From positions 116,427 to 180,426 of the forward strand of contig JOBE01000006.1 in assembly GCA_000717735.1 (NCBI GenBank): 64,000 bases of DNA, in the 5' to 3' direction. Positions within the stretch are counted from its first letter, which is position 1. Each line of letters begins with the position of its first letter. Both the position numbers and the translations under genes were made by a program. This stretch comes from Streptomyces griseoluteus. GTDB taxonomy: Bacteria > Actinomycetota > Actinomycetes > Streptomycetales > Streptomycetaceae. The notes under the pieces were generated by a model that was not told the DNA's origin, ran no database searches, and saw only the letters and a program-made list of their open reading frames with translations. Of this stretch, positions 10,471 through 21,980 are shown in pieces.

Positions 10471-11016
10471 ATGGATGACGCAGAGGTCATGATCGGACCG
10501 GTCAATCTCGCCGCCCGGGTGGACGAGGCGCTCGCCGTGCAGGCGCTCGCCTTCGGCCTGGACGAGGACGAGATCGCCGTACGCCGGCACATCGTGCTGC
10601 GCCACCTGCTGTGCCGTGGCGCCCGCGCCTACGGGGCCACCACCCCTGACGGGGCGCTCGTCGGATTCGTGTACGGGATGCCCAACGACCGCACCCACTG
10701 GTGGTCCACCGTCGTCGAGCCGTACCTGCGCGCCACCGGCACCGCCGACTGGCTCGACGACTCCTTCGTCATCACCGAACTGCACGTCCACCCGGGCCAC
10801 CAGGGCAGGGGCCTCGGCCGTGAGCTGATCACCACCATCACCGACACGGCCGCCGAGCCGCGCTCGATCCTCTCCGCGATCGACACGGAGAGCCCGGCCC
10901 GCGGCCTCTACCGTTCCCTCGGCTACACCGACCTCGCCCGCCAGGTGCACTTCCCGAGCGCCGCCCGCCCGTACGCCGTGATGGGCGCGCCCCTGCCGCT
11001 CAAGCGCCGGAACTGA
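10471..11016 (+). CDS. GNAT-family N-acetyltransferase
   Basis: A 181-residue single-domain acetyltransferase. The acetyl-CoA binding signature is visible as ITELHVHPGHQGRGLGRELI around residues 104–123, followed by a C-terminal ARGLYRSLGYTDLARQ segment that closes the fold. The acceptor substrate is not readable. ATG at 10471 is taken as start; an in-frame GTG at 10462 would add three residues and has no better ribosome site. It lies 28 bases downstream of another GNAT gene on the same strand, so the two may be co-transcribed. Confidence 0.85.
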   Translation: MDDAEVMIGPVNLAARVDEALAVQALAFGLDEDEIAVRRHIVLRHLLCRGARAYGATTPDGALVGFVYGMPNDRTHWWSTVVEPYLRATGTADWLDDSFVITELHVHPGHQGRGLGRELITTITDTAAEPRSILSAIDTESPARGLYRSLGYTDLARQVHFPSAARPYAVMGAPLPLKRRN

Positions 11017-11060
11017 TTTCTCCGACGCGGTGCCACCCGGCTAACCTCGGGGCCATCACC

Positions 11061-11100
11061 TCCCCCGAGCTCTCGGCTTCGCTCGAGCAGGGGGACCCCC
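11061..11100. repeat. Short palindromic element upstream of proS
   Basis: TCCCCC (11061–11066) and GGGGGA (11090–11095) flank a core with GAGC (11067–11070), CTCGGCTTCG and GCTCGAG, forming an imperfect hairpin that ends in a run of C. I recall this motif as a frequent interspersed palindrome of Streptomyces genomes. The copy sits just before the proS ribosome binding site, so it lies in the 5' leader or promoter-proximal region. Confidence 0.55.
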
Positions 11101-11125
11101 ATGTCCCGGCAGGAGTACGAGAACC

Positions 11126-12826
11126 ATGGCCAACGCACCGGTCCAGCGCATGTCCCAGTTGATGGCGAAGACGCTGCGCGACGACCCGGCCGACGCCGAG
11201 GTCCTCAGCCACAAGCTCCTCGTCCGCGCCGGCTACGTCCGTCGCACCGCCGCCGGCATCTGGAGCTGGCTGCCCCTCGGCAAGAAGGTCCTCTCCAACG
11301 TCGAGCGCATCGTCCGCGAGGAGATGGACGCCATCGGGGCCCAGGAGGTCTCCCTCCCCGCGCTGCTGCCGCGCGAGCCGTACGAGGCGACGGGCCGCTG
11401 GGAGGAGTACGGCGCCGAGCTGTTCCGCCTCAACGACCGCAAGGGCGGCGACTACCTCCTGGGCCCCACCCACGAGGAGATCTTCACCCTGCTCGTCAAG
11501 GACCAGTGCTCGTCCTACAAGGACCTGCCGGTCATCCTGTACCAGATCCAGACGAAGTTCCGCGACGAGGCCCGTCCCCGCGCCGGCATCCTGCGCGGCC
11601 GTGAGTTCCTGATGAAGGACTCGTACTCCTTCGACACCGAGGACGAGGGCCTGGCCAAGTCGTACGCCCTGCACCGCCAGGCGTACCAGCGCGTCTTCGA
11701 GCGCCTCGGCCTCGACTACCGCATCGTCGCCGCCACCGCCGGCGCCATGGGCGGCTCGAAGTCCGAGGAGTTCCTGGCCCCGGCCGAGGCCGGCGAGGAC
11801 ACCTTCGCCGACTGCCCGAACTGCGACTTCGCGGCCAACACCGAGGCGATCTCCTACGACCTGCGGCCGGTCGACGGCTCCGCCGTCCCGGCCGCCGAGG
11901 AGATCCCGACCCCCGACACCCCGACGATCGAGACCCTCGCCGCCTCGCTCGGCGTGCCGGCCTCCGCCACGCTCAAGAACCTCCTCGTGCGGGTCGACGG
12001 CGAGATCGTCGCCGTGGGCGTGCCGGGCGACCGCGAGGTCGACCTGGGCAAGGTCGAGGAGCACTTCGCGCCGGCGACCGTCGAGATGGTGACCGAGGCG
12101 GACTTCGCGGCCCGTCCCGACCTGGTCCGGGGCTACGTCGGCCCGCAGGGCCTGGAGAAGGCCACCTACATCGCCGACCCGCGCGTGGCGCCGGGCACGG
12201 CGTGGATCACGGGCGCCAACAAGGAGGGCATGCACGCGAAGAACGTCGTCGCGGGCCGTGACTTCGAGGTGTCCGAGTACGTCGACGTCGTCGTCGTCCA
12301 GGAGGGCGACCCGTGCCCGAAGTGCGGCACCGGCCTGAAGCTGGACCGCGCCATCGAGATCGGCCACATCTTCCAGCTGGGCCGCAAGTACGCCGACGCC
12401 CTCAAGCTCGACGTCCTCGGCCAGAACGGCAAGCCGGTCCGCGTGACCATGGGCTCGTACGGCATCGGCGTCTCCCGCGCGGTGGCGGCGCTCGCCGAGC
12501 AGACCGCCGACGAGAAGGGCCTGTGCTGGCCGGCCGAGGTCGCCCCGGCCGACGTCCACGTCGTCGCCGCCGGCAAGGCGCTCCAGACCGAGCTGGCCCT
12601 CGAGGTCTCCGACAAGCTGGCCGCGGCCGGTCTGCGGGTCCTGGTCGACGACCGCGCGGGCGTCTCCCCGGGCGTCAAGTTCACCGACTCGGAGCTCATG
12701 GGCGTCCCGCAGATCCTGGTGGCGGGCCGCCGCGCGGCCGAGGGCGTCCTGGAGCTGAAGGACCGCCGCACGGGCGAGCGCGAGGAGCTGACCGTCGACG
12801 AGGCGATCGCCCGTCTGACGGCGTGA
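11126..12826 (+). CDS. proS: Prolyl-tRNA synthetase, bacterial (ProS type 1)
   Basis: A 566-residue class II aminoacyl-tRNA synthetase that charges tRNA-Pro. Motif 1 lies in the N-terminal [16 protein letters not shown] region, and motif 2 is the [20 protein letters not shown] region near residues 150–170. A long insertion (about 225–405, including [14 protein letters not shown]) matches the editing (INS) domain that removes misactivated alanine. Motif 3 is [16 protein letters not shown]. The C-terminal anticodon-binding domain begins at [10 protein letters not shown]. Start ATG at 11126 has AGGAG at 11110–11114. It is convergent with the next gene and separated by a symmetrical hairpin. Confidence 0.98.
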   Translation: MANAPVQRMSQLMAKTLRDDPADAEVLSHKLLVRAGYVRRTAAGIWSWLPLGKKVLSNVERIVREEMDAIGAQEVSLPALLPREPYEATGRWEEYGAELFRLNDRKGGDYLLGPTHEEIFTLLVKDQCSSYKDLPVILYQIQTKFRDEARPRAGILRGREFLMKDSYSFDTEDEGLAKSYALHRQAYQRVFERLGLDYRIVAATAGAMGGSKSEEFLAPAEAGEDTFADCPNCDFAANTEAISYDLRPVDGSAVPAAEEIPTPDTPTIETLAASLGVPASATLKNLLVRVDGEIVAVGVPGDREVDLGKVEEHFAPATVEMVTEADFAARPDLVRGYVGPQGLEKATYIADPRVAPGTAWITGANKEGMHAKNVVAGRDFEVSEYVDVVVVQEGDPCPKCGTGLKLDRAIEIGHIFQLGRKYADALKLDVLGQNGKPVRVTMGSYGIGVSRAVAALAEQTADEKGLCWPAEVAPADVHVVAAGKALQTELALEVSDKLAAAGLRVLVDDRAGVSPGVKFTDSELMGVPQILVAGRRAAEGVLELKDRRTGEREELTVDEAIARLTA

Positions 12827-12831
12827 GCGAA

Positions 12832-12867
12832 AGAGGTGGCCGGGCCCCACGGGGTCCGGCCACCTCT
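12832..12867. terminator. Bidirectional terminator between convergent proS and SPFH gene
   Basis: Perfect 12-bp arms AGAGGTGGCCGG (12832–12843) and CCGGCCACCTCT (12856–12867). The 12-nt centre can add a further CCCC/GGGG helix. It starts five bases after the proS stop and lies 22 bases from the stop of the reverse-strand gene, so it can serve both. Confidence 0.8.
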
Positions 12868-12889
12868 CCGTCTCCGGGGTGCGGGGGCC

Positions 12890-13816
12890 TCAGCCGCCTT
12901 CCTCCCGTGGCGCCGGTTCCACCGACGTCCCCGTCAGGTCCTCGATCGCGTCCGCCGCGTCCGCCCGCCCCGCCAGGTACGCGTCCGAGCGCGGCGGAAC
13001 CGGCGGGGGCACCGGCGGTACGTGCATCATCGTCTCGGCGTGCCCCGCGGAGGCCCCGGGCGTCGCCCGTTCCAGGAACCTCAGCAGTTCCACCGGGATC
13101 GGCAGCACCAGCGTCGAGTTCTTCTCGGCCGACACGGCCATCACGGTCTGCAGCAGCCGCAGCTGGAGCGCCGCCGGCTGCTGGGACATCACCGCCGCCG
13201 CCTCCGCCAGCTTCTTCGAGGCCTGGAGCTCCGCGTCGGCGTTGATCACCCGCGCCCGGCGTTCCCGGTCCGCCTCCGCCTGCCGGGCCATGGAGCGCTT
13301 CATCGTCTCCGGCAGGGACACGTCCTTGATCTCGACCCGGTCGATCTGCACGCCCCAGCCGATCGCGGGGGAGTCCAGCATCAGTTCGAGCCCCTGGTTG
13401 AGCTTCTCCCGGTTCGACAGCAGGTCGTCGAGGTCGCTCTTGCCGATGATGGACCGCAGCGAGGTCTGAGCCATCTGCGAGACCGCGAACTTGTAGTCCT
13501 CGACCCGGACGAGCGCCTCCGCCGCGTCGACGACCTTGAAGTAGACCACCGCGTCGACCCGGACCGTCACGTTGTCCCGCGTGATGCCCTCTTGTGCGGG
13601 CACGGGCATCGTGACGATCTGCATGTTCACCTTGTGCAGGCGGTCCACGCCCGGAACGATCATGGTGAAGCCGGGCGCGCGGACTTCGTTGCGCAGCCGG
13701 CCGAAGCGGAAGACGACGCCTCGCTCGTACTGCTTCACGACCCGGGCCGCCGCGCCCGTGTACACCGCGACCGCCGCGGCCGCGCCGGCCGCCGCCATCA
13801 GCAGCTCTTCGATCAT
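12890..13816 (-). CDS. SPFH/band-7 (stomatin-like) membrane protein
   Basis: A 308-residue protein with an N-terminal hydrophobic segment (about 4–24) followed by the band-7 domain: VVKQYERGVVFRFGRL, PGFTMIVPGVDRLHKVNMQ, VDAVVYFKV and an RSIIGKSDLDDLLSNRE stretch. A charged helical region (MARQAEADRERRARVINADAE) follows, and the tail is Pro-rich. Such proteins oligomerise at the membrane and organise microdomains or protease partners. No NfeD-type partner is adjacent. The ATG at 13816 is chosen because CCAGGGGG lies just upstream; the open frame extends further but without domain homology. Confidence 0.9.
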   Translation of the reverse strand: MIEELLMAAAGAAAAVAVYTGAAARVVKQYERGVVFRFGRLRNEVRAPGFTMIVPGVDRLHKVNMQIVTMPVPAQEGITRDNVTVRVDAVVYFKVVDAAEALVRVEDYKFAVSQMAQTSLRSIIGKSDLDDLLSNREKLNQGLELMLDSPAIGWGVQIDRVEIKDVSLPETMKRSMARQAEADRERRARVINADAELQASKKLAEAAAVMSQQPAALQLRLLQTVMAVSAEKNSTLVLPIPVELLRFLERATPGASAGHAETMMHVPPVPPPVPPRSDAYLAGRADAADAIEDLTGTSVEPAPREEGG

Positions 13817-13883
13817 CACGGCCCCCTGGAGATCGAGCCGCCGAACGCCGCGAACCGGCGAACGGTACAAAAAGGGTATTCCC

Positions 13884-14801
13884 CTACAGCCAGCTCGCGA
13901 ACTCGAGAAGCAGCTCGGCGTCCTGCCGCCGCCCCGCCGCGAGTGCCCGCGTGCCCGATTCCACCGCGCGGAACAGGGTCCAGCCGTGCAGCCGCTCCCG
14001 GTCCAGGTCCAGCGAGTCCGCCAGCTTGTTGACCCGCCGCCGGGCCGCGGAGGCGCCCGAGGACGCGGCCACCAGGTCCTCGACCCGGTCCCGTACGAGC
14101 CGGGCCAGGTCGTACGCCCGCTCGCCGACCAGCGGCTCGGGCCCGACGGCCAGCCAGGGCGCCCGGTCCCCGGCGAGGACCTTGCCCTGCCGGAAGTTCC
14201 CGTGCAGCAGCAGCGTCTCCGCCTCGCCCGCCACCAGCTCCTCGCGCGCCGCGAGCGCCGCCGCCGTCAGTTCGCCTGTCGCCGCGTCGGACAGGTGCGG
14301 GCGCATCGCCTCCGCCTGCCGGGCCGTCCGCTCGGCCACCGTCTCGAAGCCGTGCCCCACCGGGGGCTCGACCCACAGCTTGCGTACGGTCCCCGCCGCC
14401 TCCAGGAGCGCCTTCGCCTCGGGCAGCGAGCGCAGGGAGACCTCGTGGTGCAGCCGTTCGAGAACGAGGGCGCCCGCCCCGGTCACGGCGGTCTCGTCGG
14501 GCCCGTCGAGCAGCAGGGCGGCCCCCCAGCCGTTCCAGTGCGCGAGGGCCTCCCGCTCCCGATCGGGCCCGCTGAACGGGGGGGCGATCTTGAGCGCGGC
14601 GGGGGAGCCGTCCGGGCGCCGGACGAGCACGACCAGACTGCTCCGCCCGCCCGGCGCCAGCACGCGTTCGGCGTCCAGGGAGGCGTGGTCGAGCACCTGC
14701 TCGGCGAGGTCCGGCAGCTTCCCGAGCCACTCGGCCGCGGCGGCGTCCCCGTACGTCTCACCGAGCGCCTTCACCAGTCGCTGCGGCGGTTCGAAAGCCA
14801 T
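13884..14801 (-). CDS. Aminoglycoside phosphotransferase-fold protein, predicted pseudokinase
   Basis: A 305-residue protein with the APH/choline-kinase fold related to streptomycin or hydroxyurea 6-kinases. The ATP-binding lysine (ALKIAPP, Lys71) and helix-C-type glutamates (REREALAHW) are present. The catalytic loop, usually HGDxxxxN, reads HGNFRQGK at 200–207, so the catalytic Asp is Asn202 and the metal-binding Asn is Lys207. The second metal site, usually DPKPLVGD, reads GPEPLVGE at 220–227. The fold is kept but three residues needed for phosphotransfer are changed. A drug-resistance role should not be assumed. It lies between the SPFH gene and the DUF4439/lipoprotein pair, all on the same strand. 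Confidence 0.82.
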   Translation of the reverse strand: MAFEPPQRLVKALGETYGDAAAAEWLGKLPDLAEQVLDHASLDAERVLAPGGRSSLVVLVRRPDGSPAALKIAPPFSGPDREREALAHWNGWGAALLLDGPDETAVTGAGALVLERLHHEVSLRSLPEAKALLEAAGTVRKLWVEPPVGHGFETVAERTARQAEAMRPHLSDAATGELTAAALAAREELVAGEAETLLLHGNFRQGKVLAGDRAPWLAVGPEPLVGERAYDLARLVRDRVEDLVAASSGASAARRRVNKLADSLDLDRERLHGWTLFRAVESGTRALAAGRRQDAELLLEFASWL

Positions 14802-14832
14802 ACGTGCGTTGTTCCTTCGGTCGGGGCGGGGC

Positions 14833-15249
14833 TCACACCCGCTCGGCGAGCCCAGGAAAGGTTACGTCGCTGCCGCGCCAGCGGACGGCCCGTACCGCCG
14901 CCTCCCTGAGCGCGGCGGCCGCCTCGCGCCGCCGTGGGCCCTCGGAGGCCCGGACCAGGTCGGAGTACACCCCGGCGACCCGGTCCTCGAGCGTCGCCGC
15001 GAGCCGTACCGCGCCGGCCGGGTCCGCGACCCGGAACGGCAGCTCGTACGCGGCCGCCGCCGCCACCGGCGTGCCGCCGAGGTCGCGCACGGCCCTGCGC
15101 AGCGCGTCACGGCGCCCCCGGTGGGCCTCGTGGGCCGCCGCGGCCTCGGCCCGCCGCTCGGCTCCGATCCGGCCGCCGACGACCCCGTAGCCGTACACCG
15201 CCGCGTGCTCGGCGGCCAGCGCGGCCTGGGTCGCTTCGAGGGCGCTCAT
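14833..15249 (-). CDS. DUF4439 ferritin-like domain protein
   Basis: A 138-residue, strongly helical protein starting MSALEATQAALAAEHAAVYGYG, which is characteristic of the DUF4439 family of ferritin-like four-helix bundles. The early E-H-A motif and a later AYELPFRV segment are visible. Metal binding is possible but only inferred. Its start overlaps the stop of the upstream lipoprotein gene by four bases (ATGA), so the two are translationally coupled and probably act together at the cell envelope. Function is not known to me. Confidence 0.8.
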   Translation of the reverse strand: MSALEATQAALAAEHAAVYGYGVVGGRIGAERRAEAAAAHEAHRGRRDALRRAVRDLGGTPVAAAAAYELPFRVADPAGAVRLAATLEDRVAGVYSDLVRASEGPRRREAAAALREAAVRAVRWRGSDVTFPGLAERV

Positions 15250-15794
15250 GCCCGTGCTCCTTCGGTCAGCAGGTAGGCGTGGGCCGCGCCGGCGGCGGCC
15301 ACGGAGGCGAGCAGCCTGGCGTACTCGGGCGGCGCGGTGAGCAGGGCGGCGGTGTGCGCGTCGGCAGCCGTGCGCTCGGCCGCCGCGAGCTCCTTGAGCG
15401 CCGCCCGCGGGTCGCCGGTGACGGGGGCGGGTTCCGGGGAGGTCGTGGCGGTGGCGGGCTCGGCGGTCGGCGTGGCCGTCGCGGGCCGCACCGTCGTACC
15501 GCCCTCGCCGAGGGCCTTCGCGTGCGCCGCCACGGAGCGTCGCAGTGGAGTCAGCCGGGGTGCGAGCGCGGGGTGGGCGGCCAGGGTCGCGTCGTACCGT
15601 TCGAGCAGGCTCCGGGAGGCGGTCACCGAGCGGAGCCGTAGCGCCGCCTCGGCCCGCGCCACCCGTTCGGCCTCCTGTTCGGCGGCGCTGGGCCGCCGCG
15701 GACCGGGGGCCTTTGAGGTGCAGCCCGTGAGGACCGCCGTGGCGGCGGCCGAGACCCCCGCCGTCAGGAGTGCGCGCCTGCCCGTCGTCGTCAC
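15246..15794 (-). CDS. Putative lipoprotein with ferritin-like helical domain
   Basis: A 182-residue protein beginning MTTTGRRALLTAGVSAAATAVLTGC. It has an RR pair before the hydrophobic stretch and a lipobox (LTGC), so it should be exported and lipid-anchored at Cys25. The mature part is Ala/Glu-rich and helical, with a Thr/Pro-rich linker around 105–125 and a C-terminal helical stretch reminiscent of DUF4439. No catalytic residues are recognised. It forms a two-gene unit with the DUF4439 gene and is divergent from rimP across 166 bases. Confidence 0.8.
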   Translation of the reverse strand: MTTTGRRALLTAGVSAAATAVLTGCTSKAPGPRRPSAAEQEAERVARAEAALRLRSVTASRSLLERYDATLAAHPALAPRLTPLRRSVAAHAKALGEGGTTVRPATATPTAEPATATTSPEPAPVTGDPRAALKELAAAERTAADAHTAALLTAPPEYARLLASVAAAGAAHAYLLTEGARA

Positions 15795-15960
15795 GCTCTC
15801 TCCTCAGCCGTGGTATGTCGTCGAAGATCGTCGGATCACCGCAGGCGAGCGTACCCGCGGCCCCCGGGGCGGTGGACGGCAACACCCTCCCGGACCGGAT
15901 ACCCTTTGGTCTGACACGCGACGAACACACAACAGCACACGCGGCCGAGGAGTCACCCGG

Positions 15961-16467
15961 ATGAGCACCACCCAGAGCGACAGGCTGCGCGGACTCGTGG
16001 AGCCGCTCGTCCACGCGAGGGACCTGGATCTGGAAGAGATCGAGGTGTCCCGGGCCGGCCGCCGCGGACTGCTGAGGATCGTCGTCGATTCGGACGAGGG
16101 CGTGGAGCTGGACGCCTGTGCCGAGCTGAGCCGCGCGATCTCCGAGAAGCTCGACGAGACCGACGCGATGGGCGAGGGCGAGTACGTCCTCGAAGTCAGC
16201 TCGCCCGGCGCCGACCGTCCTCTGACCCAGCACCGCCACTACGAGCGGGCCGTCGGCCGGCTGGTGAAGCTCCAGCTGTCCGCCGACGATGCTTCCGAAG
16301 AGCTGGTCGCGCGGATCCTCACCGTGGACGCGGACGGCCTCGACCTCGAAGTGCCGGGCGTGAAGGGGCGCAAGCCCACCGCCCGCCGGGTCGAGTTCGC
16401 CGACATCGTCAAGGCGCGTGTCGAGATCGAGTTCAACCGCAAGGACAAGAAGGAAGAGGAGGCGTAG
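15961..16467 (+). CDS. rimP: Ribosome maturation factor RimP
   Basis: A 168-residue protein needed for 30S subunit maturation. The N-terminal alpha/beta domain carries the [20 protein letters not shown] region and a [20 protein letters not shown] segment. [14 protein letters not shown] is the family hallmark. A C-terminal Sm-like barrel follows (about 95–155), and the last residues are Lys/Glu-rich. ATG at 15961 has GAGGAG about 9 bases upstream. It is the first gene of the nusA–infB operon, two bases ahead of nusA, whose ribosome binding site lies inside the rimP end. Confidence 0.96.
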   Translation: MSTTQSDRLRGLVEPLVHARDLDLEEIEVSRAGRRGLLRIVVDSDEGVELDACAELSRAISEKLDETDAMGEGEYVLEVSSPGADRPLTQHRHYERAVGRLVKLQLSADDASEELVARILTVDADGLDLEVPGVKGRKPTARRVEFADIVKARVEIEFNRKDKKEEEA

Positions 16468-16469
16468 CC

Positions 16470-17465
16470 GTGGACATCGACGTGAAGCTGCTCAAGGGCT
16501 TGGCGCATGAGAAGGAGATCTCCTTCGACCTGCTGGTCGAGGCGATCGAGTCGGCCCTCCTCATCGCCTACCACCGCACCCCCGACGCCCGCCGCCACGC
16601 GCGCGTGGAGCTGGACCGGGCCACCGGGCACGTGACGGTGTGGGCGAAGGAAGACCCCTCCGACCTGGAGGAGGGCCAGGAGCCCAAGGACTTCGACGAC
16701 ACCCCGTCCGACTTCGGCCGGATCGCGGCGAGCACCGCCCGCCAGGTCATCCAGCAGCGGCTGCGGGACGCCGAGAACGACGTGACGTTCGGCGAGTACG
16801 CGCGCCGCGAGGGCGATGTCGTCGCCGGTGTGGTGCAGCAGGGCAAGGACCCGAAGAACGTCCTGGTCCGCCTCGACGACAAGCTGGAAGCCATCCTTCC
16901 GGTGCAGGAGCAGGTGCCGGGCGAGGACTACACGCACGGTCTGCGGCTGCGCACGTACGTCGTCCGGGTGGCGAAGGGTGTGCGCGGTCCGTCCGTCACT
17001 CTTTCGCGTACGCATCCCAATCTGGTGAAGAAGCTGTTCGCCCTCGAGGTGCCCGAGATCGCCGACGGATCGGTCGAGATCTCGGCGATCGCCCGTGAGG
17101 CCGGTCACCGCACCAAGATCGCCGTCCGCTCCACCCGTTCGGGTCTGAACCCCAAGGGCGCCTGCATCGGCCCGATGGGCAGCCGCGTGCGGAACGTGAT
17201 GGCCGAGCTGCTCGGCGAGAAGATCGACATCGTCGACTGGTCGGACGACCCGGCCGAGATGGTGGCGAACGCGCTCTCCCCGGCGCGGGTCTCCAGGGTC
17301 GAGATCGTCGACATGGCGGCCCGGTCCGCCCGCGTGACGGTGCCGGACTACCAGCTGTCGCTCGCCATCGGCAAGGAGGGCCAGAACGCCCGCCTCGCCG
17401 CGCGGCTGACCGGCTGGCGGATCGACATCCGGCCGGACACGGAGCCGAGCGGTCCGGAGGACTGA
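16470..17465 (+). CDS. nusA: Transcription termination/antitermination factor NusA
   Basis: A 331-residue NusA of the short actinobacterial type. The N-terminal RNA-polymerase-binding domain (1–120) is followed by an S1 domain ([11 protein letters not shown]..., about 115–180) and two KH domains, with [24 protein letters not shown] near 230 and [20 protein letters not shown] near 300. It lacks the acidic C-terminal repeats of enterobacterial NusA. It controls pausing, termination and rRNA antitermination. GTG at 16470 follows GAGGAGG placed at the end of rimP, indicating coupled translation. Confidence 0.97.
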   Translation: MDIDVKLLKGLAHEKEISFDLLVEAIESALLIAYHRTPDARRHARVELDRATGHVTVWAKEDPSDLEEGQEPKDFDDTPSDFGRIAASTARQVIQQRLRDAENDVTFGEYARREGDVVAGVVQQGKDPKNVLVRLDDKLEAILPVQEQVPGEDYTHGLRLRTYVVRVAKGVRGPSVTLSRTHPNLVKKLFALEVPEIADGSVEISAIAREAGHRTKIAVRSTRSGLNPKGACIGPMGSRVRNVMAELLGEKIDIVDWSDDPAEMVANALSPARVSRVEIVDMAARSARVTVPDYQLSLAIGKEGQNARLAARLTGWRIDIRPDTEPSGPED

Positions 17466-17539
17466 GACCGTTTTTGGCCAACGACTGTTCGATTCTTGCC
17501 CCAAACAGGTGAGGTCGGTACGGGGAGGTAGACTTAATC

Positions 17540-17821
17540 GTGTCTGGCCGGACGCAGGCCCGTGCGTGCCCTGAGCGAACCTGTGTGGGATGCCGGGAGC
17601 GAGCGGCCAAGAGCGATCTGCTGCGGATCGTGGTGAGCAAGGACGAATGCGTTCCTGATCATCGCGGTACGCTGCCCGGCCGGGGTGCGTACCTGCACCC
17701 CGCCGTGGTCTGTCTCGACCTGGCGGTCCGCCGCCGAGCGTTCCCGAGGGCCTTCAGGGTCCAGGGCCCGCTCGACACCGCGGAACTCCGTCACCACGTC
17801 GAGCGGCCGACACCGCAGTGA
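17540..17821 (+). CDS. ylxR: YlxR family (DUF448) protein
   Basis: A 93-residue basic protein with the YlxR hallmark TCVGCRERAAKSDLLRIV near the N-terminus and the GRGAYLHP motif in the middle. YlxR proteins are found between nusA and infB in many bacteria and are RNA- or nucleic-acid-binding; RNase P interaction and transcriptional roles have been proposed. GTG at 17540 follows GGGGAGGT. A 147-base leader follows it before infB, with micro-ORFs and a hairpin described separately. Confidence 0.93.
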   Translation: MSGRTQARACPERTCVGCRERAAKSDLLRIVVSKDECVPDHRGTLPGRGAYLHPAVVCLDLAVRRRAFPRAFRVQGPLDTAELRHHVERPTPQ

Positions 17822-17884
17822 AGAAGTACGGCACGGAACACCGTGCGGTCAGGTACCTCGCGAGTTGGAAGTAGGTCGAGATTG

Positions 17885-17929
17885 CGATGAGCACTCGATG
17901 AGTACGCGATGAGTACGCCCATGAAGTAG
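17885..17929 (+). other. Three ATGA-overlapped micro-ORFs in the infB leader
   Basis: Three near-identical 11-bp direct repeats (17885–17895, 17896–17906, 17907–17917, consensus CGATGAGTACG) create three minimal reading frames. ATG AGC ACT CGA TGA is at 17887–17901 (MSTR), ATG AGT ACG CGA TGA at 17898–17912 (MSTR), and ATG AGT ACG CCC ATG AAG TAG at 17909–17929 (MSTPMK). Each stop overlaps the next start as ATGA, the geometry of termination–reinitiation. An AGGTCGAG purine stretch at 17873–17880 lies before the first ATG. The frames end 40 bases before infB. Translation is inferred only. Confidence 0.5.
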
Positions 17930-17933
17930 CGAC

Positions 17934-17953
17934 GGTCCGGCGGTAACCGGACC
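17934..17953 (+). promoter_or_regulatory. Hairpin immediately upstream of the infB ribosome binding site
   Basis: Perfect 7-bp arms GGTCCGG (17934–17940) and CCGGACC (17947–17953) with a CGGTAA loop. The infB ribosome site AAAGGAG (17958–17964) begins four bases later. The hairpin lies between the last micro-ORF stop and the infB start and could modulate ribosome loading or protect the RNA end. Confidence 0.55.
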
Positions 17954-17968
17954 TCACAAAGGAGCAAA

Positions 17969-21067
<3,099 letters not shown>

Positions 21068-21089
21068 TCGCGTCCCATCGCAGCGGTGA

Positions 21090-21133
21090 GCCGGGGCCGG
21101 TCGGCGGAAAGTATTCCGTCGATCGGCCCCGGC
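21090..21133 (+). terminator. Long hairpin terminator after infB
   Basis: Arms at 21090–21109 and 21114–21133 pair over 20 positions with only two G·U wobbles and close on a 4-nt AGTA loop. It starts 23 bases after the infB stop and would separate infB from the DUF503–rbfA–truB genes, or reduce read-through into them. Confidence 0.8.
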
Positions 21134-21215
21134 CGTTGCGTGTACGGTTTCCGGTGTCCCCGCCGAGTGGTCGGCGGGAACACCGAACCCGAACCGGCGG
21201 GACATCCGGACACAC

Positions 21216-21509
21216 ATGTATGTGGGGACACTGTCCTTCGATCTGCTCCTCGGCGACGTTCGTTCGTTGAAGGAGAAACGCTCCCTCGTCAAGCCGATCG
21301 TCGCCGAGCTCCATCGGAAGTTCGCGGTGAGCGTGGCGGAGGTCAGCGGCCAGAACCTCCACCGGCGGGTCGAGATCGGCGTCGCGATGGTGTCGGGGGA
21401 CACGGCACATCTCAGCGACGTACTGGACCGGTGCGAGCGGCTCGTCGCCGCCCGCCCCGAGGTGGAGCTGCTGTCGGTGCGCCGCAGGCTCCACACTGAT
21501 GAAGACTGA
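21216..21509 (+). CDS. DUF503 (YlxP-like) protein
   Basis: A 97-residue protein starting MYVGTLSFDLLLGDVRSLKEKRSLVKPIV, which matches the DUF503 family found between infB and rbfA in many Gram-positive bacteria. The conserved N-L-H-R-R and E-V-E-L-L-S-V segments are visible, and the fold is ferredoxin-like by family knowledge. The role is unproven; the constant location suggests a link to translation or ribosome assembly. It ends 30 bases before rbfA on the same strand. Confidence 0.9.
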   Translation: MYVGTLSFDLLLGDVRSLKEKRSLVKPIVAELHRKFAVSVAEVSGQNLHRRVEIGVAMVSGDTAHLSDVLDRCERLVAARPEVELLSVRRRLHTDED

Positions 21510-21539
21510 TTTGAGCAAGGCAAAGAAGGAGAAGGACCA

Positions 21540-21980
21540 GTGGCCGACAACGCGCGGGCGAAGAAGCTGGCAGACCTCATCCGGGAGGTGGTCGCCGAGA
21601 AGATGCAGCGCGGCATCAAGGACCCCCGCCTGGGCACGCACGTGACCATCACGGACACCCGCGTCACCGGCGACCTGCGGGAGGCCACGGTCTTCTACAC
21701 GGTCTACGGCGACGAGGAGGAGCGGGCGAGCGCCGCCGCCGGTCTGGAGAGTGCCAAGGGCATCCTCCGCTCGGCCGTGGGCCGCGCGGCCCAGACCAAG
21801 TTCACCCCGACGCTGACCTTCGTGGCCGACGCCCTCCCGGAGACCGCCAAGACCATCGAGGACCTCCTCGACAAGGCGCGGGCCTCGGACGCCCAGGTGC
21901 GGGAGGCGTCCTCGGGCGCCGCCTTCGCGGGCGAGGCCGACCCCTACAAGAAGCCGGGCGAGGACGAAGCCGCCGAATGA
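21540..21980 (+). CDS. rbfA: 30S ribosome-binding factor RbfA
   Basis: A 146-residue ribosome assembly factor acting late in 16S rRNA 5' processing. The KH-like fold is recognisable from KKLADLIREVVAEKMQRGIKDPRLG, VTITDTRVTGDLREATVFYTV and the LTFVADALPETAKTIEDLLD ending. A short charged tail follows, as in actinobacterial forms. GTG at 21540 is preceded by AAGGAGAAGGA. The stop overlaps the truB start (ATGA at 21977). Confidence 0.97.
   Translation: MADNARAKKLADLIREVVAEKMQRGIKDPRLGTHVTITDTRVTGDLREATVFYTVYGDEEERASAAAGLESAKGILRSAVGRAAQTKFTPTLTFVADALPETAKTIEDLLDKARASDAQVREASSGAAFAGEADPYKKPGEDEAAE

Noticed and set aside
13884..14801. Aminoglycoside resistance kinase
   Set aside because: Catalytic Asp and metal-binding residues are replaced, so resistance by phosphorylation is not supported.
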